This document shows positions 23,259 to 32,420 of a stretch of 34,731 nucleotides of DNA, piece by piece. Each line of letters starts with the position of its first letter. Positions within the stretch are counted from its first letter, which is position 1. The DNA lies in contig JAJEEK010000106.1 in the NCBI GenBank assembly GCA_022821065.1, positions 1 to 34,731 on the forward strand. The letters are read 5' to 3'. The position numbers and the translations under genes are program-made. The notes below the pieces were generated by a model. The model was not told where the DNA came from. It did not search any database and saw only the letters and a program-made list of their open reading frames with translations. This stretch comes from Candidatus Poribacteria bacterium. Lineage in GTDB: Bacteria; Poribacteria; WGA-4E; WGA-3G.

Positions 23259-24671
23259 ATGCGTCGGTATAGCATTCAAACCAAAATTGTTCTCCCGTTT
23301 TTGCTTCTTTTTGCTATGGTTGCTGTTGTGCTGTCTTTGGTATCCATTGAAATCTTCGCTTGGAGATACAGTGAACAGTTCACACGTGAAACAGAAGGTT
23401 GGTTTGATACGATCATAGAAACGGGGTACTTTAATGAAGAAGATCATGAGAAACTCAAGCGCGCCTACAGCGTCGAGATTATGATTTTTGGTTCTGACTA
23501 CACACTGAATGCGACCACGCTCGATGAACTCTCTAAGGTTGAGTCGGATTGGACGCACTTGGATGATAAGATGCGGCTCCGTGAAGTCAAGCCATACTTA
23601 GAGAACCCAGACGGTAACTCCGTCACAAGGGATGTTACGATTAATGGGAAACCGTATAAAGTTTTTTATCTGCCACTTGAACTTGGACGGATCTACTGTC
23701 TCTTACGTCCGATGGACGCGATCGCCGAAGCGAAACGGACGTTGACGTGGTACATGCTCAGCATCTCTGTGCTTGTTACAGGGCTGGTCGCTCTCATCAG
23801 CCATCTTATCGGAAGAAACTTGACGAATCCGATCAAGATTTTGGTTGACTCTACCACGCGCGTCGCGACAGGCAACCTTGATGAACAGTGTAAAATTAAA
23901 ACATACGACGAGATTGGCGAACTCGCTGCTGCTTTTAACCAGATGACAAAAGAGCTCAAACAGTCACGGGATAAGTTAATTCAAGCCGAACGCTTGGCAA
24001 CAGCCGGAAAAATGTCTGCCTCTTTCGCACACGAAATCCGAAACCCGTTGTCATCTATGCGGATGTTGGCACAGATGTTGATGCGGAAACCCGAAATATC
24101 AGCAGAGAAACATCAGCAATCGCTCCGTTATATCCTTGAAGAAATTGAACGGATTGATGGCATCGTTAAAGGGTTGATGGACTTCGCACGTCCGACGGCA
24201 CTTAACCTTGTGAAACAATCGATCGCGCCTACTTTGCAAGCCGTCTTAGCATTGATGGAAGCCAACTTGATGCACCATCAGATCAAGTTAGTGTTAGACT
24301 TGTCACCTGAAACCCCGGAAATTGAATTTGATTCAGATAAATTGAAGCAGGCATTCATGAATGTCGTCCTGAATGCAATGGAGGCGATGCCACAAGGTGG
24401 TGTCCTGAAGGTCTCTACGATTATAGATGGAGATAAAAGCGTCGGTATCAAGTTTGCTGATACGGGTGTCGGAATACCAGAAGAAGATTTGGTGCATCTC
24501 TTTGAACCGTTCTTTACCCGGAAAACGAAAGGCACAGGACTCGGTTTGGCGAATGTAAAACGGATTCTTGAGGAGCACGCGGGGCACGTCGAAATTGAGA
24601 GTGCTCTCGGTGAAGGGACAGAAGTATTGCTGTGGCTACCTCTAACGAATAACAAAATTATTTCCGAATGA
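23259..24671 (+). CDS. Membrane sensor histidine kinase
   Basis: This 470-residue kinase has two transmembrane helices (about 9-30 and 163-184) enclosing a sensor domain of about 130 residues with no recognised fold. A HAMP linker follows (about 185-237), then a HisKA domain with the phosphoacceptor His258 in FAHEIRNPLSSMR. The ATPase domain has N-box residues near 368-372 (MNVVLNAMEAMPQGG), DTGVGI at 401-406 and GTGLGL at 425-430. The catalytic part resembles NtrB/ZraS-type kinases. No response regulator lies next to it. AAGGA is about 8 nt before the ATG. Its last 14 nt overlap the convergent gene at 24658-26007. Confidence 0.93.
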   Translation: MRRYSIQTKIVLPFLLLFAMVAVVLSLVSIEIFAWRYSEQFTRETEGWFDTIIETGYFNEEDHEKLKRAYSVEIMIFGSDYTLNATTLDELSKVESDWTHLDDKMRLREVKPYLENPDGNSVTRDVTINGKPYKVFYLPLELGRIYCLLRPMDAIAEAKRTLTWYMLSISVLVTGLVALISHLIGRNLTNPIKILVDSTTRVATGNLDEQCKIKTYDEIGELAAAFNQMTKELKQSRDKLIQAERLATAGKMSASFAHEIRNPLSSMRMLAQMLMRKPEISAEKHQQSLRYILEEIERIDGIVKGLMDFARPTALNLVKQSIAPTLQAVLALMEANLMHHQIKLVLDLSPETPEIEFDSDKLKQAFMNVVLNAMEAMPQGGVLKVSTIIDGDKSVGIKFADTGVGIPEEDLVHLFEPFFTRKTKGTGLGLANVKRILEEHAGHVEIESALGEGTEVLLWLPLTNNKIISE

Positions 24672-26007
24672 GCATCTTTTTTGTGGCAGAAAAGCCGCCA
24701 GCAGTGAAGGTGTAGAAATAGATACCGCTTGCAACGGGTTCGCCTTGCCTGTTCTTACCGTCCCAATAGACAGCACGGGATTTGTCGTAGTAGATACCTG
24801 CCGGTTTATGTCCTAACGTAAGTGTTCTGACCAACTTCCCATCTGTGGAATAGATGGACACATTCACATCTGTTGGTTCTGCTAACTGATACGGTATCCA
24901 CGTTTCTGGATTGAAAGGGTTCGGATAGTTCGGCAAGACGGATGTCTCCGCGAGCCGTACAGAGGGTGCTTTAGCAGCACTTCCTTCTGAGGGAGAATCG
25001 ACATCGTTGAAGTAGAAAGTCCGAACGATAACCCACATTCTGCCGCGCAAAAACCAACCGTCTTCAATCTCACCCCAAAGCCTAATTGAACGGTCATTTA
25101 CGCGTTCCCATCCCTTTACATTTGCTGTCCCCGTAGATGTCACCAGTTCTATATCCGAGACCTGTACAACGCTAAACGAATTCTGGAATGTAAGTGTCTC
25201 TTCCCATTCGCGCGTGTCCCCTCGAAACACGGTTTCACCGTAGATTTCGATCGCCTGCATATCCGACCAGTAATCAAGATAGTTTGTCTCAAACGACGGT
25301 GCTTCCAATGGCACGATTGCTGTCCTCGGATTGATGTGGAACCGATTCAAGAGTCCTGCATCGATTTGGAATTCGTACCATTCGCCACTCCCTATCTCAA
25401 ATTCCGGCAGCCATTCCAGAGTCCAATTCGCGTAAAGTTTTTCGGCATCCCACCACTCAAATCGCCCGTTCGGATCTGCAATCAGGATTTCGTTTTGGCG
25501 GGTATCATAGCCTACGGCGACGACCCAATGATACCCCGTATTTGAGAGTCGCAGGAGCAGGATAGGTGGACGATTATTTTTGATGTAGCGTCGCACATCG
25601 TCAAGCGTCTTACCGGTGTACCAATGCGCGCTGACACCTGATTCGTTAAGTGCATTTCGGAGGTCGATAGGTGATGTACCAAACGCGACGGTCTGGATGT
25701 CAGCTGCTCTCCAGATATCCTTGAGTCTTCGGTGTTTTCTGTGGTAATAAAGCAGCATCTGAACACTGTTGGGACCGCAGTTTTTATCGAATTGCTCCAG
25801 GATGATGAAATCGTTTCCGCCATTATGTGGGATATACCGATTTATCCTCGGATCAAATGACGATGCGTCAAGGCGAAGTCCTTTAATCGTAACGATTTGG
25901 TCGCCGTTGTTATAGTTATAGATCTCCGCTTCGCCGGATATCGGGAGGAGTGCGAGTGTTAGCAAAGCGAACAAGGCGCAAAGTGTTACTTTAAATCGGT
26001 TTACCAT
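24658..26007 (-). CDS. Secreted C39-like cysteine peptidase with C-terminal sorting domain
   Basis: This 449-residue protein begins with a signal peptide (MVNRFKVTLCALFALLTLAL... ending near SGEAE). A papain-like C39 domain follows: catalytic Cys in FDKNCGPNSVQMLLYYH, His in NTGYHWVVAVGYD, and a following Asp in ILIADPNGR. After a beta-rich middle part comes a C-terminal domain starting LPNYPNPFNPETWIPYQL and ending ATKKMLIRK, the FlgD-like/type IX-style sorting domain. It could process or bind peptides outside the cell. No good ribosome binding site is visible. The start at 26007 is chosen because it gives a clean signal peptide; in-frame ATGs at 26046 and 26118 are alternatives, and the promoter lies just beyond 26118. 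Confidence 0.85.
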   Translation of the reverse strand: MVNRFKVTLCALFALLTLALLPISGEAEIYNYNNGDQIVTIKGLRLDASSFDPRINRYIPHNGGNDFIILEQFDKNCGPNSVQMLLYYHRKHRRLKDIWRAADIQTVAFGTSPIDLRNALNESGVSAHWYTGKTLDDVRRYIKNNRPPILLLRLSNTGYHWVVAVGYDTRQNEILIADPNGRFEWWDAEKLYANWTLEWLPEFEIGSGEWYEFQIDAGLLNRFHINPRTAIVPLEAPSFETNYLDYWSDMQAIEIYGETVFRGDTREWEETLTFQNSFSVVQVSDIELVTSTGTANVKGWERVNDRSIRLWGEIEDGWFLRGRMWVIVRTFYFNDVDSPSEGSAAKAPSVRLAETSVLPNYPNPFNPETWIPYQLAEPTDVNVSIYSTDGKLVRTLTLGHKPAGIYYDKSRAVYWDGKNRQGEPVASGIYFYTFTAGGFSATKKMLIRK

Positions 26008-26135
26008 ACATATCAGGATAGAGGTCTGCTGTGTCTGTGGGTGCATAAGATATATTGCGTCTATTTGTGTGCGTCTGCATCGGTGTTTTTTCTCTACCGT
26101 GGGGTATGAAAAACACATTTAAGGTTCTGACGAGT

Positions 26136-26165
26136 ATTATACCTTTTTGGGTAGCAGGATGTCAA
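26136..26165 (-). promoter_or_regulatory. Strong sigma70-type promoter for the C39-like peptidase gene
   Basis: On the minus strand a perfect TTGACA, an 18-nt spacer and a perfect TATAAT, preceded by AAAAAGG. The start point would be about 120 nt before the chosen ATG. Confidence 0.8.
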
Positions 26166-26225
26166 TCTTTTTTCACAACTTCACTTACTCCTATTTTAAA
26201 TTTTCCTTAGAAAAAGATAGTGATG

Positions 26226-26234
26226 TGGTATACT
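26226..26234 (+). promoter_or_regulatory. Extended -10 promoter for the membrane protein gene
   Basis: TGG-TATACT is the same extended -10 as before the PhyH gene. No clear -35 is seen. It argues that translation starts downstream, at the TTG at 26279, not at an earlier in-frame TTG next to the -10. Confidence 0.5.
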
Positions 26235-26278
26235 GATTGTTAGAAGATAGAAATCACAAAAGCAGGAAAGGCGATGCA

Positions 26279-28195
26279 TTGATTCAACGGCAGGTACGAG
26301 ATAGTCTCACGTGGCGTGCAGTGCTGATCGGTCTGGCGTGTGCCACTACCGAATGTCTTCTCGCGCCTTATAACGATTACGTTATCCGTAATATCTTCCT
26401 CGCAGGCGGACACTTTCCGGTCGGGCCCTTCTTTGTACTGACGATCTTCGTGTTGGGTGTCAATGTCCTCTTGAAACGGTTTTATCCGACCTCAGCGTTC
26501 TCGGCGGGGGAACTTGTCACGATTTGGTGTATCATGCTGGCACCTGCAGGCATCCCGTCGTCGGGGATGATGCGCTACGCGCTCAGTCCGATGGTGGCTT
26601 ATCGCTATCTCGCTACGCCGGAAAACGATTGGGAATCTTTATTTCACCACTATATTCCATACTGGCGTGTGGTACAAGATCATAGTGCTGCGAGTTCTTT
26701 CTTTGAGGGACTGTTTGCAGATGAGCCGGTGCCGTGGGGTGCTTGGATTGTCCCCATATTAACATGGAGTGTTTATGTACTGGTCGTCTATTTCGTGATG
26801 ATCTGTCTCTCTGTCCTGCTACGTAAACAGTGGGTGGAGCATGAGCGTTGCGCCTTCCCGCTCGTTAAACTACCAGCGGAGATGGCGACACAAGGCAGTG
26901 GTAGCCTCGGTCCGCTTTTTAAGAATAGCGCGCTCTGGTTCGGATTCGCGTTCCCGGTGTTCTGGCACACGATGAACGGTTTGCACACATTTTTTCCCGC
27001 CGCACCCCATATCCCACGCGATTTCTGGCTCGATCCACATCTCGTTGAACGTCCTTGGAATGCCCTGCGTCCATTTCAGATTGTCGTCTTCTGGTCAATG
27101 GTGGGGTTTAGCTACCTACTGACCCTGGAGGTGTCGTTTAGTATATGGTTCTTCTTTCTCTTTTACAAACTACAATGCCTTTTAGGCGTGATATTTGGTT
27201 TCCAACTCACTTCGGGACCGGGCGTGCAATGGACAGGTAAATCGTTTAGTGCGGCACAGGAGGCAGGCGCGTGCTTGGCGTTTGTCGCTATCGCGCTCTG
27301 GAAATCGAGACACCACATTAAAAACATGCTCCAGTTCCGTTCTTCTGACGAAGCACTTCCGCATAGCGTTACGATTTTCGGTCTCATCGCCGGTATCTGT
27401 GTACTCGTGTTTTTCAATCATTTGATGGGCATGTCGCTCTTATTCGCGCTCGGTTTCGTTCTATTTCTGCTGGCGATGTATATCGTGCTGACGTGGCAGG
27501 TCATCAACGGCGGTATCCCGTTCATCAATCCGTCGTTTTCACCGCAGAGTTTTTTCCTGACAACGCTTGGCACCTCAAAAATCCATCCATCCACATTAAC
27601 ATCAATGATGATGCATCCGGTATGCCTCACATTAGACCTACGTGAGTTCATGATGCCAAACATTATGAACGGTTTGAAAGCAGCCGACGAGGTACGTATC
27701 AAAAGGCGGCAGCTTCTGATCGCTATGGCAGCCGCGATGGTCATCGGACTTGCTGTGTCCTACTACTCCGCAATCAAGGTAAGCTACGCACACGGCGCAC
27801 CTTATACCGGCGGCAGTTGGTTCATGCGGCAACTCGAAGGACTTCTGACGAGTCCAAAGACAAGCACGAATTGGACAAATACTGGGTTTATGGTCGTCGG
27901 AGGCACTTTCACTGCTTTCTTAATGTGGATGCGCCAGACCTTTGTGTGGTGGCCCCTACATCCGCTCGGTTATACGATGCTGAGTTCTTGGGCGACCTTT
28001 AAGCTCTGGTTCTCCATATTCTTGGGATGGGCACTGAAGTTCAGCATCGTGAAATATGGTGGGTTGAAAGCGTATCGGAGTGCAAGACCGGTGTTCCTTG
28101 GACTCGTGATCGGAGAGATGACGTGTGCAGGTCTCTGGGCGATTATCGGTATGATGACTGGAATCAGCACAGGATATCGAATTTTGCCAGATTGA
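26279..28195 (+). CDS. Polytopic membrane protein, DUF6785/DUF6784-like
   Basis: This protein of about 638 residues has a dozen or more hydrophobic helices. The opening RDSLTWRAVLIGLACATTECLLAPYNDYVIRN and the closing helices near YGGLKAYRSARPVFLGLVIGEM look like the large DUF6785-type membrane family that I recall as common in Poribacteria and Planctomycetes. Function is not established. The start is taken as the TTG at 26279 with AGGAAAGG upstream; an ATG 5 nt earlier is in another frame and reaches a stop after one codon. It is separated from the convergent apt gene by 8 nt. Confidence 0.85.
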   Translation: MIQRQVRDSLTWRAVLIGLACATTECLLAPYNDYVIRNIFLAGGHFPVGPFFVLTIFVLGVNVLLKRFYPTSAFSAGELVTIWCIMLAPAGIPSSGMMRYALSPMVAYRYLATPENDWESLFHHYIPYWRVVQDHSAASSFFEGLFADEPVPWGAWIVPILTWSVYVLVVYFVMICLSVLLRKQWVEHERCAFPLVKLPAEMATQGSGSLGPLFKNSALWFGFAFPVFWHTMNGLHTFFPAAPHIPRDFWLDPHLVERPWNALRPFQIVVFWSMVGFSYLLTLEVSFSIWFFFLFYKLQCLLGVIFGFQLTSGPGVQWTGKSFSAAQEAGACLAFVAIALWKSRHHIKNMLQFRSSDEALPHSVTIFGLIAGICVLVFFNHLMGMSLLFALGFVLFLLAMYIVLTWQVINGGIPFINPSFSPQSFFLTTLGTSKIHPSTLTSMMMHPVCLTLDLREFMMPNIMNGLKAADEVRIKRRQLLIAMAAAMVIGLAVSYYSAIKVSYAHGAPYTGGSWFMRQLEGLLTSPKTSTNWTNTGFMVVGGTFTAFLMWMRQTFVWWPLHPLGYTMLSSWATFKLWFSIFLGWALKFSIVKYGGLKAYRSARPVFLGLVIGEMTCAGLWAIIGMMTGISTGYRILPD

Positions 28196-28203
28196 GCATC
28201 CGC

Positions 28204-28725
28204 TTAATACTCGTATTTAATGAGCGAAAAAATATCGCTGTAAGGCACCCGCTCTCTGCCATTGAGTTTGATTAATTCTATCAAGACGGTAACACCGACA
28301 ATATCACCTTCCAACTTTTTAACAAGATCAATGGATGCTGCAAGGGTCCCACCAGTTGCTAAGATGTCGTCACATATTAGAACTTTACTATTTTTTCGGA
28401 CTGCATCTTGATGGATTGCCATTGTATCCGTACCGTATTCCAGATCATAGGTGGTCTCAAGTGTCTTATAAGGCAATTTGCCCTGTTTTCGGATCGGGAC
28501 AAAAGCTGCGCCAAGCCGATAAGCGAGCGCAGTACCAAAAATAAAGCCGCGTGCTTCAATTCCGACAACAACATCAATTGTTTCATATTTATAATGGAGG
28601 GTAAACGCATCAATTACCCTATGAAAAGCGGCTGGGTTTCCTATAAGAGGCGTGATGTCCTTAAACACAATCCCGGGTTTCGGGAAATCGGGAACTTCTC
28701 GAATAAATTGCGAAAAATCTCGCAT
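28204..28725 (-). CDS. apt: Adenine phosphoribosyltransferase
   Basis: This 173-residue purine salvage enzyme makes AMP from adenine and PRPP. It has the N-terminal IREVPDFPKPGIVFKDITPL segment, GIEARGFIFG, the RKQGKLPYKT loop and the PRPP-binding motif VLICDDILATGGT. Length and motifs match bacterial Apt throughout. AGGAGG lies 13 nt before the ATG, longer than usual, but no better in-frame start exists. Confidence 0.96.
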   Translation of the reverse strand: MRDFSQFIREVPDFPKPGIVFKDITPLIGNPAAFHRVIDAFTLHYKYETIDVVVGIEARGFIFGTALAYRLGAAFVPIRKQGKLPYKTLETTYDLEYGTDTMAIHQDAVRKNSKVLICDDILATGGTLAASIDLVKKLEGDIVGVTVLIELIKLNGRERVPYSDIFSLIKYEY

Positions 28726-28765
28726 TACTTTTCTTCATCCTCCTAATGTAAATGTGTGATAAATA

Positions 28766-28794
28766 AGTATACGCTAATCTAACTTCTAAGTCAA
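28766..28794 (-). promoter_or_regulatory. Sigma70-type promoter for apt
   Basis: On the minus strand TTGACT, 17-nt spacer, TATACT; the -10 lies about 40 nt before the apt ATG. Confidence 0.75.
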
Positions 28795-28889
28795 ATTATA
28801 TCTGTGTCCGACTTGAAAACAAATGGCACCACATGATATTCAAGTCAAAGCGTTACGGATTCAAAAATCCCTCTTACAAATGTTTTACC

Positions 28890-28918
28890 TTGACATTCGG
28901 ATGAATACCGCGTATTAT
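28890..28918 (+). promoter_or_regulatory. Sigma70-type promoter for the NHL protein-GNAT operon
   Basis: TTGACA, 17-nt spacer, TATTAT; the transcript would start about 50 nt before the ATG at 28978. Confidence 0.75.
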
Positions 28919-28977
28919 AAAAAAGACAATTCGCAATAGGAAGATTTCAAATTACAACAACATAACATTAGGAAATT

Positions 28978-30993
28978 ATGAAAAGACATATCCCTATCCT
29001 ACTATCTCTATTTCTATTCTGTTTGTTAGGCATCGGGTTGCCCTCCGCATTTCCAGTAGATTTTATCCAATTAGAGCGTGAATTCGCTGGTAAAGGTTCA
29101 GCCGACGGACGATTCAGTAAAGACATCCACCTCGCCTTCGATCACCAGAACATCTACGTCAGTGATACCGAAAACCGACTTATTCAGAAGTTGTCGGCGA
29201 CCGGAGAATTTCTGTTTCAAATCCCAGAAGCACCCGAATCTCCAGATAACATCTTACGGAAACCCGGACACCTCGTTGTTGATAGCGTTGGAAACATCTA
29301 TATCGCCGATGTGACTGCACATCACATCTCCGAAAATACCGACCCGAAAGTTTATATTTTCGTACCGTGCGTCCACAAATTCAGTCCAATCGGTGAACCC
29401 TTAGATACCTACTTTGTTGACACGGTAGATGTCTATCCGAAAGTTGTTTTGCCAGCAAGTCTTATCCTTGATGAAGCCGGAAAAGCGGCATTCGCGATTC
29501 AACCGAAAGGGTATGATAGAGCACTCCGCGTCGCACTTAATACCCAAAATGAACTCTATATTTTAGATGCCGAACGCGGACGTGTCCATAAATTCGGTGT
29601 TGATGGAGAAAAACTGACCACTTTCGGTCGATACGGTGCAGGCGATGGCGAATTTGACACGGATGCTGCTGACATCGCAATTGATGCCCGCGGAAATGTC
29701 CTCATAGCGGACACCGGCAATCACCGCATTGTGCGGTTTGATGCAGCGGGTAAACCACTCGGTAGTTTCGGTAGAAAGGGACGCGGGAACGGCGAATTGA
29801 CGAAACCGATGGCACTCGCGACACTGCCTACCGGCGAAATCCTTGTTAAAGATGCCAGTCGATTCCGTAGAAAAATTGGGGGGTTGCCGGAGATTGTTGT
29901 GCTTTCACCGACACTCACGCAGCTGACGGAAAGCACACCGAGTCAAACCCAACTTGCCGATACCATTAACAACGCGACCCGTTCACAATACGGACCGTTT
30001 GCCCAAAGTTCAGCAGTCGCCGCCGATACTGCTGCCCTGAACAGACGTGTGCGCTTGTTGGAAGAAGCAGAATACAGTCGCTACTACGCCGGTGAAACCG
30101 ATGAGGAAGACGACGCAGAACTCGCCGAAGAACTGAAACGCAAAGACCTCCGTCTGACCCTCTTGCACAACGTGATTTCAAGGATCCAAAAATTTGACAG
30201 CAACGGTCAGTATATGGGACGTATCGTTTATGAGACGGATCAACTCAGCGAAGAAAAACACGATCAGACCTTCTTAGACCTTGATGCTTCGGGACATCTC
30301 TACTTACGCGACGACAGCGATTTTACCATCGCGCAATATTCTATCACAGGGTTTACCATGAAACCGTCTCACATGAACGGCTTTTATAGCCTACGTGCTG
30401 CGAATTTGCAGAACAACTACGCTGAGGATTATGAGGACATCGATTTTTCAACGGATGTCCAAGATGAACTCAACCAGTTGGAATTTAAGAATCTATTGGG
30501 ATGGACGTATAGCCTCTCTGAACGGTGGCACTTGACGTTCCTTGACGAACTGACGTACGCTGAGCAAGATGAACGTTACATCACGCCTGCGAAGGTGGAA
30601 GACAGTTACGATTTCGGAACACAGGCATTAGAGAACGCTTTCGCCGCGAACCTGAAGTTTATCACCAACCCGAACCCGTATCGCTATAAGGAGTTGAATC
30701 TATCGGTTGGACGTGTTGATGGGACATCTGATTTGACACAGGATGCGCTCTACGCCGATCTCAACAAACAGCGTAGAGTTGACACAGGTGATGCGAATTC
30801 TACGGTCATTGAACTCAATTGGGATGTCTGGTCGCGGACGAACCTATGGCTCCGGTATGCCGATCTCAACCCCGCAGAGACGAGCCGCAATTTTATCCGC
30901 AGATTTTATGATGTTTCCGGCGATCTCTACGAGGTCTTTGGCAGTCGTAATCAGGCGCGCCAGTTCCTTGGCGAATTGACCATAAAATTTTGA
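28978..30993 (+). CDS. Exported NHL-repeat protein with C-terminal beta-barrel-like domain
   Basis: This 671-residue protein has a signal peptide at residues 1-25 (PILLSLFLFCLLGIGLPSA). An NHL-type propeller follows to about residue 300, with repeats such as VDSVGNIYIAD, LNTQNELYILDAERGRVHKF and IDARGNVLIADTGNHRIVRF. A polar, acidic segment is next (GETDEEDDAELAEELKRK), then about 220 residues of alternating aromatic/polar strands that end in GELTIKF. A C-terminal Phe after alternating residues is typical of outer-membrane barrels. NHL domains usually bind proteins or sugars. A short AGGA precedes the ATG. It is followed after 14 nt by a GNAT gene, forming a likely two-gene operon. Confidence 0.82.
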   Translation: MKRHIPILLSLFLFCLLGIGLPSAFPVDFIQLEREFAGKGSADGRFSKDIHLAFDHQNIYVSDTENRLIQKLSATGEFLFQIPEAPESPDNILRKPGHLVVDSVGNIYIADVTAHHISENTDPKVYIFVPCVHKFSPIGEPLDTYFVDTVDVYPKVVLPASLILDEAGKAAFAIQPKGYDRALRVALNTQNELYILDAERGRVHKFGVDGEKLTTFGRYGAGDGEFDTDAADIAIDARGNVLIADTGNHRIVRFDAAGKPLGSFGRKGRGNGELTKPMALATLPTGEILVKDASRFRRKIGGLPEIVVLSPTLTQLTESTPSQTQLADTINNATRSQYGPFAQSSAVAADTAALNRRVRLLEEAEYSRYYAGETDEEDDAELAEELKRKDLRLTLLHNVISRIQKFDSNGQYMGRIVYETDQLSEEKHDQTFLDLDASGHLYLRDDSDFTIAQYSITGFTMKPSHMNGFYSLRAANLQNNYAEDYEDIDFSTDVQDELNQLEFKNLLGWTYSLSERWHLTFLDELTYAEQDERYITPAKVEDSYDFGTQALENAFAANLKFITNPNPYRYKELNLSVGRVDGTSDLTQDALYADLNKQRRVDTGDANSTVIELNWDVWSRTNLWLRYADLNPAETSRNFIRRFYDVSGDLYEVFGSRNQARQFLGELTIKF

Positions 30994-31007
30994 GAGGTTT
31001 TATAAGC

Positions 31008-31970
31008 ATGGAGTTTCGAGCACTTAACGCTGAAGAATTAGAGACGTGGTTAGACCACGTCACGAGTGTTTTTACTGGCGGACGACGATATTTTTCTAAT
31101 CATTGGCACAACGATCCGTGGCGGGACCCAGAGGGTATCCGTATCGCAGTTGACGACGGTAAAATCGTCAGCACGGTGCGCGTCTTTATCCGCAAGATGT
31201 TTTTACACGGTGAACCCGTAACTGTCGGTGGTATTGGCGAAGTCAGCACGCGCTCGGAATACCGTCGGCGTGGACTTGCAACGCAGCTCCTCAAAGACGC
31301 GATCAGGTTCATGGAGTCCCGCAATATTGTCACCTCCTCACTTCACGGCAGCCAACGTATCTATGCTGTTGAAGGGTGGGAGAAAGTACCTCGCTACTAT
31401 GCGAAACAACCCATGACCGCCCGAAAGCAGGTTCCGTGGGATGTACGTCCGGCAAATTTCGATGATAACGCCGAAGTGGAGCGGATCGCTGCGCTTTATG
31501 ATGGATATGCACGCAAATTCAACGGCACTTTTGTCAGGGATGATATGGCTTATTGGACAGAATGGGTGCGGACAGAGTCGCCGAATGCTTGGGTCGCTGA
31601 ACGTGATGGGAATATTGAAGGTTATGTTTCCGTCGTCCGCCGCGAGGCGCGATTAAACGTTGAGGAATTCTTCGTTTCAGACCCCGTCTTTGCTGAGGAT
31701 CGCGGTCAGCAGCTTTTTGGAGATCTGCTCTCTAATGTCATAGCGCAGATGGATGCCGAGTCGCTTGAAGTTATCTATCCGGCCCCGATTGCAGACGGTT
31801 TCAAGGCACCGGTAATTGAAGAACACGGCAGTACAATGTATCGCATCAATCAACCCGGCGCACTCCCCAATCCGCATGATTCAATCCCAAATCTATTACA
31901 CAATCAGCCGCAATCTTTATCACAAGGCATCCAGTCGCATCACGTCTTTTGGTATACGGATGGGTATTAG
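31008..31970 (+). CDS. GNAT family N-acetyltransferase
   Basis: This 320-residue protein has a GNAT domain with GGIGEVSTRSEYRRRGLATQLL (acetyl-CoA binding R/Q-x-x-G-x-A) in the first half and a second, acetyltransferase-like half. It is shorter than the Eis-like protein at 20705-22060 and lacks its sterol-carrier-like end. The start is at MEFRALNAEE with GAGAGG about 10 nt upstream. Its TAG stop overlaps the TAA of the convergent DUF433 gene in the sequence TTAG. Confidence 0.86.
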   Translation: MEFRALNAEELETWLDHVTSVFTGGRRYFSNHWHNDPWRDPEGIRIAVDDGKIVSTVRVFIRKMFLHGEPVTVGGIGEVSTRSEYRRRGLATQLLKDAIRFMESRNIVTSSLHGSQRIYAVEGWEKVPRYYAKQPMTARKQVPWDVRPANFDDNAEVERIAALYDGYARKFNGTFVRDDMAYWTEWVRTESPNAWVAERDGNIEGYVSVVRREARLNVEEFFVSDPVFAEDRGQQLFGDLLSNVIAQMDAESLEVIYPAPIADGFKAPVIEEHGSTMYRINQPGALPNPHDSIPNLLHNQPQSLSQGIQSHHVFWYTDGY

Positions 31971-32206
31971 GAAGTTGCGTCCCGGTGTGAAACAACATCA
32001 ATATAAATTTCATTGCGGAGGGCTTTTGCTGCATAGCCAAGCACAGCTCGAATGCTTTCTTCCGTTAAAATCGGATAATCCGCGATGATCTCTTCATGAG
32101 ACATACCACTTGCCAATAATCCCAATATATGCTCCACGCTCAAACGCGTCCCTTCAACAATCGGTTTTCCGCCAAGAATTCCTGGATTAGCAACTATTCT
32201 GACCAT
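31967..32206 (-). CDS. DUF433 antitoxin-like protein
   Basis: This 79-residue DUF433 protein (NPGILGGKPIVEGTRLSVEHILGLLASGMS, then EEIIADYPILTEESIRAVLGYA) is a small winged-helix-like DNA-binding domain usually paired with a DUF5615 (PIN-like) toxin encoded directly downstream. Here the downstream sequence is the convergent GNAT gene, so no toxin is present. The start is at MVRIVANPG with GGAGG 8 nt upstream, not the ATG five codons earlier, which overlaps that signal. A TTGATG-N17-TAAAAT promoter lies just upstream. Confidence 0.9.
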   Translation of the reverse strand: MVRIVANPGILGGKPIVEGTRLSVEHILGLLASGMSHEEIIADYPILTEESIRAVLGYAAKALRNEIYIDVVSHRDATS

Positions 32207-32248
32207 AATAATATCCTCCATAATGAAATTTGTTAATCTTGCACCACT

Positions 32249-32277
32249 ATTTTACCATAATTTAAGGTTCACATCAA
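32249..32277 (-). promoter_or_regulatory. Sigma70-type promoter for the DUF433 gene
   Basis: On the minus strand TTGATG, 17-nt spacer, TAAAAT preceded by TGG (extended -10). Confidence 0.6.
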
Positions 32278-32420
32278 ATCGTCTTAGAATTTGCCTACCT
32301 ACGCCCCAGGCCCATTCAATTTTAAGAGATTATTGGATTGGATGTCTTTTTTTGGGGGATCCGGTGCGAAAATCTTCAGATGCAGTGATGGTGTTTTGTG
32401 TTCATGATGTTTACCTCCTT

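Noticed and set aside
24278..24655. 125-residue minus-strand open frame
   Set aside because: Antisense to the catalytic domain of the histidine kinase, with no independent support.
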